Program-made: the position numbers and the translations under genes
From: Pseudomonas sp. ACN8
GTDB taxonomy: Bacteria > Pseudomonadota > Gammaproteobacteria > Pseudomonadales > Pseudomonadaceae
Direction of reading: 5' to 3'
Length of the DNA: 43,096 nucleotides
Assembly (NCBI RefSeq): GCF_002303925.1
Contig: NZ_MRCS01000055.1
Location: forward strand, 1 to 43,096
In this document: in pieces, positions 40,494 to 43,096 of the stretch
How positions within the stretch are numbered: the first letter of the stretch is position 1
Layout: the number at the start of each line of letters is the position of its first letter
Notes under the pieces: generated by a model
The model's input: only the letters and a program-made list of their open reading frames with translations
The model's database searches: none
What the model was told of the DNA's origin: nothing

Positions 40494-41273
40494 CTAACTG
40501 GCCTGACTCTGATCCTTGTCCTTCACACAGGCAAAGTCTTCTTCACGCAACTCAGGCAGATCTTTCGCACAGTAATTGCTGCCCAAGTCCTTCAACGCTC
40601 CGCACATCCCCTCCAGACGCCCATCGACCGCCTGCAGGTGATCAAGCAGTTGACCAATGGCACGCGCCACCGGGTCAGGCATGTCTTCAGTCACGCCATA
40701 GGCATCAAAACCGATCTTCTCGGCCATGGCCTTGCGCTTGGCGTCCTGTTCTTCGTCGGGCTTGACGATGATCCGCCCCGGAATACCCACCACAGTGGCG
40801 CCCGGCGGCACTTCCTTGGTCACCACGGCGTTGGAACCGACCTTGGCTCCCGCACCAACAGTGAACGGGCCAAGCACCTTGGCGCCGGCACCGACAACGA
40901 CACCATCACCCAGCGTCGGGTGGCGCTTGCCTTTATTCCAGCTGGTACCACCGAGGGTTACGCCCTGATAAATGGTCACGTCATCGCCGATCTCGGCGGT
41001 TTCACCGATGACAATGCCCATGCCATGGTCAATGAAGAAGCGCCTGCCGACCTTGGCCCCCGGATGGATCTCGATCCCGGTCAACCAGCGCCCGAAGTTC
41101 GACACCAGCCGCGCCAGCCACTTCAGGTCCGCGCGCCACAGCATCGCCGACAAACGGTGAATCCAGATGGCATGCATGCCGGGATAGCAGGTCAGGACTT
41201 CAAAAGCGTTACGCGCCGCCGGGTCTCGGTGGAATACGCTCTGGATATCTTCACGCAAACGCTCGAACATCAT
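40494..41273 (-). CDS. cysE: Serine O-acetyltransferase
   Basis: Makes O-acetylserine from serine and acetyl-CoA, the first step of cysteine synthesis. The 259-residue protein has an N-terminal helical part and a left-handed beta-helix built from hexapeptide repeats, with the active-site His in IDHGMGIVIGETA. It ends in a Cys-containing tail. The two possible starts, 41273 and 41270, are adjacent ATGs. The first overlaps the trmJ stop by one base (TAATG). It lies upstream of the iscR operon, as in many pseudomonads, and supplies the cysteine that IscS uses. Confidence 0.96.
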   Translation of the reverse strand: MMFERLREDIQSVFHRDPAARNAFEVLTCYPGMHAIWIHRLSAMLWRADLKWLARLVSNFGRWLTGIEIHPGAKVGRRFFIDHGMGIVIGETAEIGDDVTIYQGVTLGGTSWNKGKRHPTLGDGVVVGAGAKVLGPFTVGAGAKVGSNAVVTKEVPPGATVVGIPGRIIVKPDEEQDAKRKAMAEKIGFDAYGVTEDMPDPVARAIGQLLDHLQAVDGRLEGMCGALKDLGSNYCAKDLPELREEDFACVKDKDQSQAS

Positions 41274-42043
41274 TAATCCTTCCGCTTAAGGAGCTCACCA
41301 CGGGCCGCTTTCTGGGTTTCCGTGAGGATGCCACGCAAAATATTCATTTCCGCCCGGCTGACCGAGCTGCGTCCGTACAACCGGCGCAGGCGCGCCATCA
41401 AGTGCCGTGGCTTTTCCGGATCGAGGAATTCGATGGCCACCAGGGTCTGTTCCAGGTGTTCATAGAATCGCTCCAGCTCATCCATGGTCGCAAGCTCGGC
41501 GCTTTTGACCGAAGCCACTTCTTCCTTCTCGACCTTGCTCGGCTGACCTTGGGCCGCCAGCCAGGACATGCGCACTTCATAACCCAACACCTGCACCGCC
41601 GCCCCAAGGTTCAACGAACTGAACTCCGGGTCTGATGGAATGTGCACGTGATAATGACATCGCTGCAGCTCTTCGTTGGTCAGGCCGGAGTCTTCACGAC
41701 CGAACACCAAAGCGATTTCCGCGCCCTGCCCGGCTTCCTCGACCACTTTCGTTCCGCATTCGCGGGGATCGAGCAGCGGCCAGGGAATGCGCCGGTCGCG
41801 AGCACTGGTGCCAAGCACCAGATTGCAACCGACCAAGGCATCTTCCAAGGTGGCGACGACTTGCGCGTTTTCAAGGATGTCACCGGCACCGGAGGCGCGG
41901 GCATCGGCCTCGTGATGCGGGAACACACGAGGCTCGACCAGCACCAGCCGCGACAGCCCCATGTTCTTCATGGCACGCGCAGCCCCGCCGATATTGCCCG
42001 GATGGCTGGTATTGACCAGGACGACACGAATGTTTTGCAGCAA
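41273..42043 (-). CDS. trmJ: tRNA (cytidine/uridine-2'-O-)-methyltransferase TrmJ
   Basis: SPOUT-family methyltransferase that modifies the ribose at position 32 of several tRNAs. The 256-residue protein has the knot signatures NTSHPGNIGGAARAMKNMG near the N-terminus and LVFGREDSGLTNEEL in the middle, and a C-terminal helical extension. It uses a TTG start (42043), and I see no upstream alternative start in frame. Its stop overlaps the cysE start. It is divergent from suhB. Confidence 0.94.
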   Translation of the reverse strand: MLQNIRVVLVNTSHPGNIGGAARAMKNMGLSRLVLVEPRVFPHHEADARASGAGDILENAQVVATLEDALVGCNLVLGTSARDRRIPWPLLDPRECGTKVVEEAGQGAEIALVFGREDSGLTNEELQRCHYHVHIPSDPEFSSLNLGAAVQVLGYEVRMSWLAAQGQPSKVEKEEVASVKSAELATMDELERFYEHLEQTLVAIEFLDPEKPRHLMARLRRLYGRSSVSRAEMNILRGILTETQKAARGELLKRKD

Positions 42044-42125
42044 GGGAGGCGCTCTCGAACACGATAATCGGGAGCGGAATCTTACAGCTCATCCTACCGT
42101 TAAGCCATGAAAGCGAACGCCGTCC

Positions 42126-42153
42126 TTCTCCTGTAGAAACTTTCTGATAGAAT
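42126..42153 (+). promoter_or_regulatory. Candidate suhB promoter
   Basis: TAGAAT (42148-42153) is a good -10 match. The best -35 at 16 bases is weak (TTCTCC, 42126-42131). Transcription would start near 42160, giving a leader of about 30 bases before the suhB ATG. Confidence 0.35.
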
Positions 42154-42189
42154 GCCCGGCTTTCTTTAACAACCTTAGGTGACACATCC

Positions 42190-43008
42190 ATGCAGCCCAT
42201 GCTGAATATCGCGCTGCGCGCCGCCCGCAGCGCCAGTGAATTGATCTTCCGCTCCATCGAGCGCCTGGATACCATCAAGGTCGACGAAAAAGACGCCAAG
42301 GATTACGTATCCGAGGTGGATCGCGCCGCCGAACAGAAAATCATCGACGCCCTGCGCAAGGCCTACCCGAATCACTCGATCCTGGGTGAAGAGACCGGCA
42401 TGCACGCCGGCACCGGCATCGAAGGCGAAGAGTACCTGTGGATCATCGATCCGCTGGATGGCACCACCAACTTCCTGCGCGGCATTCCTCACTTCGCTGT
42501 CAGCATTGCCTGCAAATACCGCGGCCGTCTTGAGCACGCTGTTGTTCTGGACCCGGTTCGCCAGGAAGAATTCACCGCCAGCCGTGGTCGCGGCGCTCAA
42601 CTGAACGGTCGTCGCCTGCGCGTCAGCGGCCGCACCAGCCTGGACGGCGCCCTGCTGGGTACCGGCTTCCCGTTCCGTGACGACCAGATGGACAACCTCG
42701 ACAACTACCTGGGCATGTTCCGCGCCCTGGTTGGCCAGACTGCCGGCATCCGCCGCGCAGGTTCGGCGAGCCTGGACCTGGCCTACGTGGCCGCCGGCCG
42801 TTTCGACGCCTTCTGGGAGTCGGGCCTGTCCGAGTGGGACATGGCTGCAGGCGCCCTGTTGATCCAGGAAGCTGGCGGCTTGGTGAGCGACTTCACCGGC
42901 GGTCACGACTTCCTTGAAAAAGGCCACGTCGTTGCCGGTAACACCAAGTGCTTCAAGGCAGTATTGACGGCGATCCAGCCGCACCTGCCAGCCTCGCTGA
43001 AGCGCTAA
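42190..43008 (+). CDS. suhB: Inositol-1-monophosphatase family protein SuhB
   Basis: Mg-dependent inositol monophosphatase. In enterobacteria SuhB also joins the rRNA transcription antitermination complex, and in P. aeruginosa it influences virulence regulation. The 272-residue protein has the metal-binding motifs GEETG (residues 66-70) and DPLDGTTNF (87-95) and a C-terminal WDMAAGALLIQEAGG. It is monocistronic, divergent from trmJ, and ends in a strong terminator. In P. aeruginosa secDF lies next to it; the window ends here. Confidence 0.96.
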   Translation: MQPMLNIALRAARSASELIFRSIERLDTIKVDEKDAKDYVSEVDRAAEQKIIDALRKAYPNHSILGEETGMHAGTGIEGEEYLWIIDPLDGTTNFLRGIPHFAVSIACKYRGRLEHAVVLDPVRQEEFTASRGRGAQLNGRRLRVSGRTSLDGALLGTGFPFRDDQMDNLDNYLGMFRALVGQTAGIRRAGSASLDLAYVAAGRFDAFWESGLSEWDMAAGALLIQEAGGLVSDFTGGHDFLEKGHVVAGNTKCFKAVLTAIQPHLPASLKR

Positions 43009-43020
43009 GCTTCCAGCGAC

Positions 43021-43048
43021 AAAAAAGCACCCTGCGGGGTGCTTTTTT
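43021..43048 (+). terminator. Rho-independent terminator of suhB
   Basis: GCACCC-TGC-GGGGTGC with an A6 run before and a T6 run after is a classic terminator, 12 bases past the suhB stop. It also reads as a terminator from the other strand. Confidence 0.9.
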
Positions 43049-43086
43049 ATGCCCGCAATTCGCCCTCGATAACACCACAACCCCAC

Positions 43087-43096
43087 TGTAGGAGCG
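43087..43096. repeat. Left end of a REP element cut by the window edge
   Basis: TGTAGGAGCG at the very end of the window is the outer end of a CGAGC-type REP. The rest lies outside. It would be the next REP copy after the suhB terminator. Confidence 0.6.

Overview
The window looks like chromosomal core sequence from a Pseudomonas of the P. fluorescens complex. Almost every protein is a recognisable pseudomonad housekeeping enzyme. GC is high, and the spaces between genes carry many copies of the GTGGGAGCGAGCCTGCTCGCGA-type REP element typical of fluorescent pseudomonads. I see no tRNA, rRNA, CRISPR array, transposase, integrase, phage gene, toxin-antitoxin pair or defence cassette.

Layout: (1) 229-4457: a small NIF3-like protein and purL, divergent from mltF (4743-6203). 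(2) 6330-12408: pdxJ, recO, era, rnc, a 44-codon small ORF, lepB and lepA, all on the minus strand. (3) 12580-14752: lptG-lptF, divergent from pepA-holC and a small unknown gene (15146-17538). (4) 17670-22971: a TSUP permease gene, xseA with an M23 peptidase gene, and leuA with a structured leader that encodes a short peptide. (5) 23150-42043: a long minus-strand series. It starts at the top with trmJ-cysE, then iscR-iscS-iscU-iscA-hscB-hscA-fdx-iscX, ndk, rlmN, pilF, rodZ, ispG, hisS, yfgM, bamB, der, an aminotransferase and a nitrilase-family amidase. (6) 42190-43008: suhB on the plus strand.

Functional logic: the iscR-iscX operon builds Fe-S clusters. Sulfur comes from cysteine, and cysE upstream makes its precursor. 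Two nearby enzymes, RlmN and IspG, need 4Fe-4S clusters. The iscR promoter carries a good match to a type 1 IscR box, consistent with feedback by holo-IscR. BamB, LptF/G, LepB, MltF and PilF act on the envelope. Era, Der, RlmN, LepA, RNase III and TrmJ act on ribosomes or RNA.

No clearly new multi-gene system is visible. The points most worth a second look are the structured leuA leader with a hidden ribosome-binding site, a small ORF coupled to rnc where a DUF4845 gene would be expected, unexpected gene-order joints (lepA without mucD, holC without valS), nine REP pairs in two hairpin sub-families and two orientations, and an ndk promoter whose -10 box sits in the loop of a terminator-like hairpin.
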